Source of the DNA: Spirochaetia bacterium
Lineage (GTDB): Bacteria > Spirochaetota > Leptospiria > Leptospirales > Leptonemataceae
Direction of reading: 5' to 3'
Assembly (NCBI GenBank): GCA_009885105.1
Contig: VFLI01000009.1
Span: 1 to 32,118 of the forward strand
Length of the DNA: 32,118 nt
Part shown: piece after piece, positions 15,844 through 24,064 of the stretch
How the letters are laid out: each line of letters begins with the position of its first letter
Numbering within the stretch: the first letter of the stretch is position 1
Translations under genes and position numbers: made by a program
Notes under the pieces: generated by a model
What the model saw: only the letters and a program-made list of their open reading frames with translations
Told to the model about the DNA's origin: nothing
Database searches by the model: none

Positions 15844-16731
15844 ATGCGTCGAGCGTCAAATGTGGACATGCACAGAGTGATCAAAGGGGATACAGCTGTT
15901 TTTGGGATTCTGGGACATCCCGTCAGCCATTCTCTCAGCCCCGTCATGCACAATGCCGCTTTCATCGAAAGAAAAATCAACGCAATCTATGTCCCCTTTG
16001 ATATACAAAAACCAGGAGTCTGGCTGAAAAAATCCATACTGGAAATGGGCATCCGCGGTCTGTCCGTTACCATACCTCATAAATCCTGGGCGGCAAAAGC
16101 CGCCGATGAAAAAGACAAACTTTCAATACTGTGCGGAGCGGCCAACACAATAATCCCGATTAAAAATAAATTGCATGCATTCAATACAGACGGTCCGGGC
16201 GCGTTGCAGGCTCTACGCCACAGCGGATGCATTTTGAAGCGAAAGCGGATACTTTTGATCGGTTATGGCGGATCTGCAGCCGCAGTGGCGCATTCGCTGC
16301 TGCTTGAGGGTGATCCGGAAACACTGTTCATCTCCGGCCGTAATAAAAACAAGATAAAGATTTTCACGCAGGCTCTGAAAGCGGGGCACAGGAAATCTTC
16401 ATCAGGCATCCTTGCCTGGAACAGCGACATGCAGACAGAAAAAATCGATATAATTATCAATACAACACCTCTTGGCATGACCGGTCATGAAAGCGCTCTG
16501 CCGCTTCCAGAGTCTCTGGTCGCCGGTCATCAGACAGTTTTTGATATTGTGTACACACCAATGTACACGCCTCTTTTAAAACTGGCAGCATCCCGCGGAG
16601 CGAAAACTGTATCCGGTTATTTGATGCTGCTGTTCCAGGCGGCGCTGCAGTTTGAAAAATTCACCGGCGCGAAGGCGCCCGTCAGCCTGATGGAAAAAGA
16701 GCTGCTGGCCGAGCTCAGAAAAAGAACCTGA
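15844..16731 (+). CDS. aroE: Shikimate dehydrogenase (NADP+)
   Basis: 295 residues. It reduces 3-dehydroshikimate to shikimate in the aromatic amino acid pathway. Family motifs in order: GHPVSHSLSPVMHNAAF (substrate site), LSVTIPHK with the catalytic Lys, CGAANTI, FNTDGPG with the catalytic Asp, LLIGYGGSAAAVAHSLL (nucleotide-binding loop), ISGRN, NTTPLGMTG, FDIVYTPMYTPLL and SGYLMLLFQAALQFEKFTG. The ATG at 15844 gives an N-terminus slightly longer than usual; the in-frame ATG at 15868 is the other option, and neither has a clear ribosome-binding site. It is first in a plus-strand run with folC, pepP and lgt. Confidence 0.96.
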   Translation: MRRASNVDMHRVIKGDTAVFGILGHPVSHSLSPVMHNAAFIERKINAIYVPFDIQKPGVWLKKSILEMGIRGLSVTIPHKSWAAKAADEKDKLSILCGAANTIIPIKNKLHAFNTDGPGALQALRHSGCILKRKRILLIGYGGSAAAVAHSLLLEGDPETLFISGRNKNKIKIFTQALKAGHRKSSSGILAWNSDMQTEKIDIIINTTPLGMTGHESALPLPESLVAGHQTVFDIVYTPMYTPLLKLAASRGAKTVSGYLMLLFQAALQFEKFTGAKAPVSLMEKELLAELRKRT

Positions 16732-16740
16732 TTGATTTCG

Positions 16741-17976
16741 ATGGAAGAGACAAATTATCGGCTTCTGGTGGAAGAATTGAATAGGCACGACAATCTGGAA
16801 CTCACGCGTAATTTTACGCATGAGCGCCTTGAGATGTCAAGAAATAAACTCCTGTCCATCGCGCAGGAAGAACTGATGCCGCGCGATTCTCTGAATATTT
16901 CCGTTGTCGGTTCTAATGGAAAAGGGAGCACGTCTTATTTTCTTGCCGGATTTTTTCAGCGTCATGACGGCCTGCGCGGCAACACCGGTCTGTTCACTTC
17001 CCCCCATCTTCTGCGCGTTACAGAAAGAATTCGCGTCAATCTGAGGGATATTGAAGCCGGACGTGCACTGGAAGAACTTGCCAGACTGCGTGAAATCACC
17101 GGCGAAATGTACGATTCTTTTAGTTACTTCGAATTGTTGACGCTGCTTGCCTGCATTCTGTTTAAATATGAAAATTGCACGACACAAATATTTGAAGCGG
17201 GTCTTGGCGGTCGATTTGACGCAACGCTTGTCTGCCGGCCCCAGATTGTTATTCTGACGGCTGTTGAGCTGGAGCACACAAAAATTCTCGGAAATAACCA
17301 TGAAGCGATTCTTTCAGAGAAGCTGGGAATCATCAACGATCGGACAGACAGAGTATTCTGCATGCCGCAGCGGTATATTAATGAAAATATAATAAGAAAT
17401 ACAATTAATAATTCCAGGCCGGAGATTGAAATCAGTTTTTTCAATAAAAATCTGAATGAGGGCTCCTATCTTGACTACAACAAAGATTTCGCAGCGTTTG
17501 TTTACGACTCTGTCACCGAAAAAAAATGTGACCCTTCCCTGTCCGCCGTTATGCCGGGAAGAATGGAAAGACATACACTCAAGGCCGTTGATCAATTCGG
17601 AAGTTCCCTGGAACTGCTTTTCGATCCGGCGCACAATCCCTTCGCCCTGAAAATACTGTTGAACTCCATTGTCAATATCCCGGGTTTTCCGGGAGTTGAG
17701 AAAACACTCATTTTGACCAGTATGATGCCCGACCGAAACATCAGGGAAGGTCTGGTTTTGGCCCGGCAGATGGGGTTTCCCGTTCGGCAGATACTGAGTG
17801 ATTTTCTGGCTCCGCTGGAGACCGGATTTGAAGGCTGGAAGACAGAGGAGATTTCGGAGAAAATACCGATCGCCTTACGGGAGGGATTTGAGCTCATTGT
17901 GATGGCCGGATCCAATTATTTGTATAAATATTTTCTGGAAATTCTCGGTCGGGCAAAAATTCATAGTCAAGAGTGA
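16741..17976 (+). CDS. folC: Folylpolyglutamate/dihydrofolate synthase
   Basis: 411 residues. It is a Mur-ligase-fold ATP enzyme adding glutamate to folates and, in many bacteria, to dihydropteroate. Motifs: SVVGSNGKGSTSYFLAGFF (P-loop), GLFTSPHLLRVTERI, FEAGLGGRFDATL, ELEHTKILGN, SEKLGII (carbamylated Lys region), PGRMERH, and FDPAHNPFAL. A TTG in frame at 16732, directly after the aroE stop, is an alternative start; the ATG is preferred although no Shine-Dalgarno is seen. The P-loop has S-N-G-K-G-S where T-N-G-K-G-S is usual. The stop overlaps the pepP start by one base. Confidence 0.95.
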   Translation: MEETNYRLLVEELNRHDNLELTRNFTHERLEMSRNKLLSIAQEELMPRDSLNISVVGSNGKGSTSYFLAGFFQRHDGLRGNTGLFTSPHLLRVTERIRVNLRDIEAGRALEELARLREITGEMYDSFSYFELLTLLACILFKYENCTTQIFEAGLGGRFDATLVCRPQIVILTAVELEHTKILGNNHEAILSEKLGIINDRTDRVFCMPQRYINENIIRNTINNSRPEIEISFFNKNLNEGSYLDYNKDFAAFVYDSVTEKKCDPSLSAVMPGRMERHTLKAVDQFGSSLELLFDPAHNPFALKILLNSIVNIPGFPGVEKTLILTSMMPDRNIREGLVLARQMGFPVRQILSDFLAPLETGFEGWKTEEISEKIPIALREGFELIVMAGSNYLYKYFLEILGRAKIHSQE

Positions 17977-19265
17977 TGAGTTTCGAAATCTACAGGGAAA
18001 GACGAATTCAATTTCAGAGACAGATGGAACCGGATTCCGCTGCGATTTTCTCCAGCGCCCTATCAAAAATTAAAAGCAATGATGTCGCCTATCCTTTCCG
18101 GCAGGATTCTGATTTTTTTTATCTGACCGGTTTTGATGAAGAGGATTCGATTCTTGTCCTGTACAGTGACAGGTCTATTCTGTATCTGCAGGCGCTGAAT
18201 CCGGAATTGGAGATATGGCACGGCTCACGGCTGGGAATTGAGAGAGCCGCGGAGACTCTTCTAATTGATGAGGCGCGGGATACAACACAGTTCATCCAAA
18301 ACATTTCAGATCTAATTAAAAACAAAAACACTCTCTACTATTTTTTTGGACGAAGCGCCGAAAAAGACAGATCGATCCTGGGAGCCGCTGACGGATACAT
18401 GCGAAAATCCCGTGCTAACGAATGGGGTCCGGCATCGATCCGGCATCCCTCGCCTCTCCTGCACGAAATGCGCATGTTCAAATCGCCGGAAGAGATCGAG
18501 CAGATCCGCGTCTGTTCTGAAATAACAAAAGCAGCGCATATCGCGGCGATGCGCAAAGTCCAACCCGGTATGTTTGAATATGAACTGGAAGCCTGCCTTC
18601 TTTATGAATTTCGCAGACACGGAGCAGTCGACGCATATCCCTCTATCGTGGCAGCGGGCAGCAATGCCTGCACGCTGCATTACATAGGCAACAGCTCCAG
18701 GATTCAGAAAAATGATCTGATCATGATCGACGCCGGCGCCGAGAAAAAATATTACAATGCGGATGTGAGCCGCACTTTCCCGGCCGGAAAAAAATTCAAT
18801 TCGGCGCAGAAAGACCTGTATTCGATCGTCTTGAATGTTCAGAAAAAGGCTGTTGCAGCAACGGTTGCCGGATCGAATCTCAACGATATACATATGGAAG
18901 CTGTTCTCGGGTTGACAGAGGGTATGATCGATCTGGGAATACTCAGCGGGAGCGCTGAAGAAAATATTGATAATAATAATTACAAAAAATATTATATGCA
19001 CCGGACCGGCCACTGGCTTGGAATGGATGTTCACGATGCTGGATCGTACAGGGACGGGACTCAGCCCAGGAAATTGGCGCCAGGCATGGTAATGACTGTA
19101 GAGCCGGGTCTGTATCTTCCGCTCGGTGATGATTCTGTTCCCGAAGCCTTCCGGGGAATCGGGATAAGAATTGAAGATGATGTGCTGGTCGGCCCGGAAG
19201 GACCAGAAAATTTGACAGCATCGATACCGAAAGAAATCTCGGATATCGAAGCATTAAGGAATTGA
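17976..19265 (+). CDS. pepP: Xaa-Pro aminopeptidase (M24B)
   Basis: 429 residues. It removes an N-terminal residue that precedes proline, using two metal ions. The N-terminal creatinase-like domain includes DSDFFYLTGFDEEDSILVL. The C-terminal pita-bread domain shows the metal ligands in order: Asp in LIMIDAGAE, Asp in YNADVSRTFP, His in HRTGHWLGMDVHD, Glu in VMTVEPGLYLP, Glu in GIRIEDDVLV. The start ATG shares its A with the folC stop (TGATG), which indicates translational coupling; a GTG one codon earlier is also possible. Length and motif order are normal. Confidence 0.96.
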   Translation: MSFEIYRERRIQFQRQMEPDSAAIFSSALSKIKSNDVAYPFRQDSDFFYLTGFDEEDSILVLYSDRSILYLQALNPELEIWHGSRLGIERAAETLLIDEARDTTQFIQNISDLIKNKNTLYYFFGRSAEKDRSILGAADGYMRKSRANEWGPASIRHPSPLLHEMRMFKSPEEIEQIRVCSEITKAAHIAAMRKVQPGMFEYELEACLLYEFRRHGAVDAYPSIVAAGSNACTLHYIGNSSRIQKNDLIMIDAGAEKKYYNADVSRTFPAGKKFNSAQKDLYSIVLNVQKKAVAATVAGSNLNDIHMEAVLGLTEGMIDLGILSGSAEENIDNNNYKKYYMHRTGHWLGMDVHDAGSYRDGTQPRKLAPGMVMTVEPGLYLPLGDDSVPEAFRGIGIRIEDDVLVGPEGPENLTASIPKEISDIEALRN

Positions 19266-19305
19266 ATCCGAGGACTATAATTAACGAGACTGCAAAAAGG
19301 ACACT

Positions 19306-20340
19306 ATGCTAAAAGAACTGCCACTGCCATTTACAATACCCCTGCTGAATCGAGATGCCGTCTCGACGTACAGCATCATGCTGATGCTGGCCTTCCTGAC
19401 AGCATCCTATCTGATACCGCGAGAGCTGAGGCGCCGGAATCTGCTTCCGGAAATATCGGACTGGATCATTCTGATCGGCGTCGCCGGGGCCATTATCGGG
19501 GCCAAGCTCGGATTCATTTTTGAAATCTGGCATGAAATCTGGCTGCCAAATGTGACGGAATCATTCGGCGAAAAAATGAATATGGTATTCCTCTCCTGGA
19601 GGGGAATGGCGCAAAAATATCCCGGCCAGGCAACAGGACTCTGGGAATCTATCTTCAGCGGAGGGGGACTCGTTTTTTACGGCGGATTCATATTCACCTT
19701 CACTTCGATTTATCTGTTTCTGCGCTTAAAAAAACTGGATATCTGGCGATACGGCGATGCTTTCATGCCCTCTCTGGCGATCGGCTATGCCATCGGAAGG
19801 CTGGGATGCCTGGTAAGCGGGGACGGCTGTTTTGGATTTGCAGCCGGCGTCAACATTCCTATCATCACAATGGTTTACGGCTCAGGGGCTGTCATGAATT
19901 CAGCCGGAGTAAACGTCTGGAACACTCCGGTGATCGAATCGATCGCATCGGCCAGTCTTTTTATTTTTTATATGGTCTGGGCCCGGCATCAGAATTTTAA
20001 GCCTGGCATGCTGGTGGCCATCTTCCTGATGTTCAACGGACTGGCCCGATTCCTTGTAGAATTTCTCCGGCTCAATGATGCCGCCATTCCCATCCTGTCG
20101 CCGCCGACGATCCAGCTATTGACCGGCGAAACAGTGCCGCTCACGCTGGCCAGCGCCGTGGAGAAGGGTGTGGGCGAAGCCTATTACTTTCAGAACTGGC
20201 ACTGGTACGGCATCACGCAGAGTCAGAACGTCGCCATACTCATGATGATTTTGGGAACGGCCTGGCTGCTTATCGGAAAGCTTTATCAGAAAGAATCCAC
20301 ACCGGCAAAAAGCGGCAAGAAAGGAAAAAAGAAGAAGTAG
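19306..20340 (+). CDS. lgt: Prolipoprotein diacylglyceryl transferase
   Basis: 344 residues, an inner-membrane enzyme that attaches diacylglycerol to the lipobox Cys of lipoproteins. Seven or so membrane helices are visible. Signature regions: GGGLVFYGGFIFTF, YGDAFMPSLAIGYAIGRLGC followed by LVSGDGCFG, and FNGLARFLVEFLRLND. Compared with the E. coli type, the His of the F-H-G-G motif is Tyr, and in the G-R-x-G-N-x-x-N-x-E box the N and E positions are Cys and Asp; the key Arg is kept. AAGGA lies 5 nt before the ATG. The C-terminus is a Lys-rich tail (KSGKKGKKKK). It ends the aroE-folC-pepP run, 40 nt after pepP. Confidence 0.93.
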   Translation: MLKELPLPFTIPLLNRDAVSTYSIMLMLAFLTASYLIPRELRRRNLLPEISDWIILIGVAGAIIGAKLGFIFEIWHEIWLPNVTESFGEKMNMVFLSWRGMAQKYPGQATGLWESIFSGGGLVFYGGFIFTFTSIYLFLRLKKLDIWRYGDAFMPSLAIGYAIGRLGCLVSGDGCFGFAAGVNIPIITMVYGSGAVMNSAGVNVWNTPVIESIASASLFIFYMVWARHQNFKPGMLVAIFLMFNGLARFLVEFLRLNDAAIPILSPPTIQLLTGETVPLTLASAVEKGVGEAYYFQNWHWYGITQSQNVAILMMILGTAWLLIGKLYQKESTPAKSGKKGKKKK

Positions 20341-20402
20341 CAGATAATTATGGGAGACTCTGAATGAGGATCGGGGCTTGCATCCTGGACTCTGAGCATA
20401 AC

Positions 20403-20741
20403 TCAGGTTCCTGTCAACCGCCTGAGCATTGCGCCCCAGTCGGGGCCGGGCGACTCCAGGCCTTCATTATAGACATCCGCGCTGTGCTTATCAGGCTTAA
20501 TTTCCATCGCCTCGTGCACCTTTTTCCAGAGTTCCTCGAGGCTTGAATGGGCCGAAGCCGCGCGCAACTCGTAGAGATCATACCGAGGCCCCTCTTGAAG
20601 CGCGGTGCGGATGATGAGCTGCGCGTCATGATAGCGTTTGTGCGCCATCAACAGGCGCGCAAATTCCACTGCGATTTCTGGCTTATCAATTTCTGCGCTC
20701 CTGCTCGAAAGCCGGCGGATGAATTGCTTCTCATCGTCCAT
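20403..20741 (-). CDS. Small TPR-like helical protein, function unknown
   Basis: 112 residues from the ATG at 20741; a second in-frame ATG at 20795 would add a hydrophobic MVLGCIFTAALLFG start that looks like a short signal or anchor. That ATG overlaps the possible ankyrin-gene ATG at 20794 on the other strand. The core EIAVEFARLLMAHKRYHDAQ, then LIIRTALQEGP, fits one TPR hairpin, and EELWKKVHEAMEIKPDKHS fits a following helix. No ribosome-binding site decides the start. It converges with lgt and diverges from the ankyrin gene. Function unknown. Confidence 0.62.
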   Translation of the reverse strand: MDDEKQFIRRLSSRSAEIDKPEIAVEFARLLMAHKRYHDAQLIIRTALQEGPRYDLYELRAASAHSSLEELWKKVHEAMEIKPDKHSADVYNEGLESPGPDWGAMLRRLTGT

Positions 20742-20778
20742 AGTTTTATTGTTTCCAAACAGCAGAGCCGCTGTAAAA

Positions 20779-21882
20779 ATGCAACCTAAAACCATGGTTG
20801 ACGCCGATTGGACCGCTGAAGCGAAAAAATTCTATGCAGCAAGAGACTGGATTGGAGCTCTGTCCAGCGCACGCAACGCGCTCCGTCTCGATGTCAAGAA
20901 TCTGATGGCCTGGCATATCGGCTGTGATACCCTGATGGAACAGGATCGACAGCATCAGGCGGGCAAATTTGCCCGGGCGCTTAAGCGCTTTGCATCCAGA
21001 GCGGGGGAAGAGCGCGAGATCGCCTATGCCGATATGCGTATCGCGGAAATTGCCGAATACTTTGCTTCCTACCACCGTCGCGCAGGTGAGACCGATCTCA
21101 CGCACTTCGCGGCGCGCGGCGACCTGGAGCAGGTGCGTGGTCTTCTCGAATCAGGCATCAACCCGAACGAAAGAAACACCACGAACTGGACTGCACTCCA
21201 TCGTGTGGCTGTGCATGGGCAGCCTGAAATGGCCTGCCTGCTTGTTCAGCAAGGAGCCGATGTCGAAGCAGCGGATGATCTCAAGGAAACTCCTTTGATC
21301 ACAGCCTGCCGCTTTGGCAACGCCAAACTTATACCGGTTCTGCTCGAACTGGGCGCCAGTGTCGGCCACGCAGCCAAAGAAAAACACACTGCACTGTGGT
21401 ATGCAATTGGCAGTATGAAAGATGCGGCTATCGTTAAAATGCTCATCGACGCTGGCGCGGATGCCAATGAAACCTATGAGTACGGCGATAATCCCTTTCT
21501 GATTGCCGTTTCTGCTCAGGCGCCCGATATCATCAATCTCCTGCTTCCTCTCACCGAAGACCTTGCCCGCATGAACAAGCATCAGGTCTGCGCCCTGCAT
21601 TTTGCCGCCAGCTATGACGACGCAGGCCTGATGGAAAAGTTGATCGAGAGAGGCATCAATGTCAACATGACCACATCCGCTGGATTCACCGCTCTCATGC
21701 GCGCCGCGGAAAACAACGCCGTGAAAGCGGCGCGCGTACTCATCACTCACGGTGCACGGTTGGATCTCAAATCACAGTACGGCGATACGGCTGTCTCACT
21801 CGCCGAAAACCGCGAACAGGTAGAGGTCTATGAACTTCTGACGGGAGGTAGACTTGACCGCAGACGAGAGAATGATAGGTGA
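20779..21882 (+). CDS. Ankyrin-repeat protein with N-terminal TPR-like hairpin
   Basis: 367 residues from the ATG at 20779 (an in-frame ATG at 20794 is equally possible; the frame is open further back but through the opposite gene). Residues about 8-75 are helical and TPR-like (KKFYAARDWIGALSSARNAL). From about residue 100, seven to eight ankyrin repeats follow, for example DLTHFAARGDLEQVRGLLES, NWTALHRVAVHGQPEMACLL, KETPLITACRFGNAKLIPVL, HTALWYAIGSMKDAAIVKML, VCALHFAASYDDAGLMEKLI and GFTALMRAAENNAVKAARVL. Such proteins act in protein binding; no enzyme part is visible. There is no signal peptide, so it is probably cytoplasmic. The gene appears richer in GC-ending codons than its neighbours by eye. 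It overlaps the next gene by 29 nt. Confidence 0.88.
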   Translation: MQPKTMVDADWTAEAKKFYAARDWIGALSSARNALRLDVKNLMAWHIGCDTLMEQDRQHQAGKFARALKRFASRAGEEREIAYADMRIAEIAEYFASYHRRAGETDLTHFAARGDLEQVRGLLESGINPNERNTTNWTALHRVAVHGQPEMACLLVQQGADVEAADDLKETPLITACRFGNAKLIPVLLELGASVGHAAKEKHTALWYAIGSMKDAAIVKMLIDAGADANETYEYGDNPFLIAVSAQAPDIINLLLPLTEDLARMNKHQVCALHFAASYDDAGLMEKLIERGINVNMTTSAGFTALMRAAENNAVKAARVLITHGARLDLKSQYGDTAVSLAENREQVEVYELLTGGRLDRRRENDR

Positions 21883-22369
21883 CTACCTGCAGAAATGCTT
21901 CGCGGACCCAGCTGCCAGAAAGAAAATTCCCGGGCCGGGTGAAATTGCAGCCATGTACGACGTGCAGTTGCGCTTTTTGTTTGCAGAACCCGATCTCAAA
22001 AAGCTCGCCAGGAAAAAGACGGGCCTGCCATCGCCGGCAGACTTTCTTGCGTCATTGAACTTTATTAAAAAAGCGGAGAGTTTTTCGAATCTGCCAAACC
22101 TGCTCAAAGGCCGCGTTAAACTGCTGGCTGCGTTTCCCGCTGAAGCAATGGAAAGCGCGCAGAGGGCACTCATGGCGACGCCCTATCTCGGACTGGATAC
22201 GGCGCAGAGGTATTATTTCTTGCCTCATGAGTTTCGCTTCTACTGGGCGCTCATGCTGGCAATCGGAGAAAAAATCGATATAGAGATATTCGCTGCAGAG
22301 CTGAAGAAGGCGAAATGCATTAAAAATATGGGGGAATTTGAGGATATATTTGCGAAATTAAGTGTGTAA
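21854..22369 (+). CDS. Unknown helical protein paired with the ankyrin gene
   Basis: 171 residues from a TTG at 21854. GGGAGG lies 5 nt before this TTG, whereas the next in-frame ATG (21872) is poorly placed for a ribosome-binding site, so the TTG is preferred. The protein is mostly alpha-helical and Lys/Ala/Leu rich, with EIAAMYDVQLRFLFAEPDLK and a late aromatic stretch YYFLPHEFRFYWALMLAIG. There is no signal peptide and no recognised motif. The 29-nt overlap with the ankyrin gene suggests the two products work together. It converges on a secreted protein gene 7 nt away. Confidence 0.7.
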   Translation: MTADERMIGDYLQKCFADPAARKKIPGPGEIAAMYDVQLRFLFAEPDLKKLARKKTGLPSPADFLASLNFIKKAESFSNLPNLLKGRVKLLAAFPAEAMESAQRALMATPYLGLDTAQRYYFLPHEFRFYWALMLAIGEKIDIEIFAAELKKAKCIKNMGEFEDIFAKLSV

Positions 22370-22376
22370 AATGTCC

Positions 22377-23240
22377 CTACGGAAAGAGCGGTGTTTCGCT
22401 GCTGCGAGGCGAAAGCACCGGCGGGCCCAGCGGATCTGAGGGAAAATCCTGGTCGTACATACGCAGGATGTCGTTCTGCATTTCGACCTTTACAGGTCGA
22501 GGCCGGCCTTCACGGTCCAGCAGCTGCTGCGTTGATGCCAGATTTTTCTCCACATGATCGATATGCCCCTGAATGATCGGCGCAAAATCCAGTTTACCGC
22601 GCATGATCATGAATCGTTCTGATTCAAGCGCCGGAAAATCCAGCATGAATCTGTGTTCTCCGGCAAGCAGCGCATGCTGTTTCGCCTGATTCCAGTAGGC
22701 AACCGCCTGGCCGTAGTACGTTCGCGCCACCATAAACGACACTTCCAGATCGTCCGCGACATCGAGATTGTAATACCGCAAATAGCGCAGATCGTACAGC
22801 GAACCCAGGCGAAGATACATCCTCATGATTAAAAGATTGATATGCATGAACATCAAATTGCGGTATTTCAGATGCTCCGCCTCTGTCGTGATGCGGCAGA
22901 GCGCCTGGCCGGGATGGCGAAATCTGTGTGTGAGCGCTTCCACAAGAAAATAGATACTCTCCTTTACCTCGGCAGTGTTGTAACCCATCGGAAGGCCGTA
23001 CAGCTGATAGAAATCTTCCAGATGGAGTGGTTCGTATTTCCTCTGCCGAAAGGGTATCCAGTCCGAAAATTTCACCCATCTGCCGGAGCGATCGTAGTAA
23101 TAATTCAGACGCAATTCTCCCTGTGGAACCTGGGGGTAGAAAGGGTTGGGAAGCGCTCTGTTGCCGGCGTTTTCTGCCCGGATAAAGAACATCGGAAACA
23201 GAAATAAAATGCCGCAGATTATTTTTTTATTTCGAACCAC
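22377..23240 (-). CDS. Secreted protein of unknown function
   Basis: 287 residues from a GTG at 23240. A TAA stop lies in frame directly before it, so no upstream start is possible in this frame, and no Shine-Dalgarno is seen. Residues 1-22 form a signal peptide (MVRNKK, then IICGILFLFPMFFIRA). The mature part is rich in Tyr, Arg and Leu, with predicted long helices between about 85 and 255 (for example VKESIYFLVEALTHRF and LMFMHINLLIMRMYLRLGSL), and it ends in a Pro/Ser-rich tail. It is probably periplasmic, and the helix pattern is compatible with a repeat-like scaffold. No family recognised. Confidence 0.72.
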   Translation of the reverse strand: MVRNKKIICGILFLFPMFFIRAENAGNRALPNPFYPQVPQGELRLNYYYDRSGRWVKFSDWIPFRQRKYEPLHLEDFYQLYGLPMGYNTAEVKESIYFLVEALTHRFRHPGQALCRITTEAEHLKYRNLMFMHINLLIMRMYLRLGSLYDLRYLRYYNLDVADDLEVSFMVARTYYGQAVAYWNQAKQHALLAGEHRFMLDFPALESERFMIMRGKLDFAPIIQGHIDHVEKNLASTQQLLDREGRPRPVKVEMQNDILRMYDQDFPSDPLGPPVLSPRSSETPLFP

Positions 23241-23304
23241 TTACGGTATTCATCGGAAAGAAAAATAAATCCCATAAGACTATTGAGAAGCAAAAACTGG
23301 CAGA

Positions 23305-23643
23305 TTACCTGATTGCATCAGGCAGGGAGTCAAAGATCTCCACGAAGTCGGTCAGGCCGACTATTTCCATAACTTTCTTAAAATGCGGATTCAGGCTGGC
23401 GAATTCAATCTTCTGCTTGTTGTCCGAAGCGCGGGTAATCATTCCGATCAGAATGGCGATTCCGGAGGAATTGATATATCTGGTATTCTGGAAATCGAAA
23501 ACAACCCGGCTGCGGTCATTTTCCGGAATTCCGTTGTAACACTGGAGCAATTCCTCTTCCGCCTCCGATGTGATTTCACCGGAAATATGGATTACTGGAA
23601 TCTTTTTTTCACTTCCCAGTTGAATTTGAAAGCCGATAGCCAT
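23305..23643 (-). CDS. STAS-domain anti-sigma factor antagonist
   Basis: 112 residues, one STAS domain. The phospho-acceptor loop is YINSSGIAILIGM with Ser59/Ser60; the usual Asp before the serines is Asn58. Such proteins bind an anti-sigma or HATPase partner and are switched off by Ser phosphorylation. AGGGAGA lies about 5 nt before the ATG. It is the last gene of a six-gene minus-strand run and sits 76 nt after a second STAS gene, which suggests two antagonists for the HATPase protein encoded at 24065-24742. The target sigma factor is not in the window. Confidence 0.9.
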   Translation of the reverse strand: MAIGFQIQLGSEKKIPVIHISGEITSEAEEELLQCYNGIPENDRSRVVFDFQNTRYINSSGIAILIGMITRASDNKQKIEFASLNPHFKKVMEIVGLTDFVEIFDSLPDAIR

Positions 23644-23719
23644 GATTCTCCCTTTACCAGTTGTCTGCTATGTTTTCCTGCCTGTGGAGGCAATGGAACC
23701 ATTTTTTTTAAGTTTAATC

Positions 23720-24055
23720 TTATTCCAGAGATTTTTCTAATGAATCGGCCACTTCAAACAATGATTCCAGCCTTGAGAGCTTCAGCAGCATCTGCATCGA
23801 TCGGTTGAGATTGCACAGTATCAGAGTCCCGCCGGCCGTTTTTGTGTCTTCCATAAATGCTTTCAGTGCTCCCATTCCGGAGCTGTCAAAATGTGTCACC
23901 AGTTCAAGATCCAGAACGATTCTTCTTGGCTCTTCTTTCAGATACTCGCGCAACTCGTCCCGAAATCTGCGCGCAAGCATCATATCCACCCGTGGAATCT
24001 GCAGTTTCAACACTCTTGAATTGCTTATTATTTCTGATGTAACAAGTTTTTCCAT
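23720..24055 (-). CDS. STAS-domain anti-sigma factor antagonist (second copy)
   Basis: 111 residues, one STAS domain with a canonical phospho-acceptor loop THFDSSGMGALKAFM (Asp57, Ser58). The first strand region VLKLQIPRVDMMLARRF and IVLDLELV fit the fold. The ATG is 9 nt after the stop of the HATPase gene and has no ribosome-binding site of its own, so translational coupling with that gene is likely. It differs a lot from the neighbouring STAS protein, so this is not a recent duplication. Confidence 0.92.
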   Translation of the reverse strand: MEKLVTSEIISNSRVLKLQIPRVDMMLARRFRDELREYLKEEPRRIVLDLELVTHFDSSGMGALKAFMEDTKTAGGTLILCNLNRSMQMLLKLSRLESLFEVADSLEKSLE

Positions 24056-24064
24056 CTGTTTTCG

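Noticed and set aside
18312..19034. 240-residue open frame on the minus strand inside pepP
   Set aside because: Shadow of pepP: no known motif, while the plus strand carries all five metal ligands.
21151..21750. 199-residue open frame on the minus strand
   Set aside because: Antisense to clear ankyrin repeats.
23644..23719. Hairpin TGCCT-N4-AGGCA with nearby T-run between the STAS genes
   Set aside because: The T-run is on the plus strand, where there is no gene; on the transcribed strand it lacks a U-tract.
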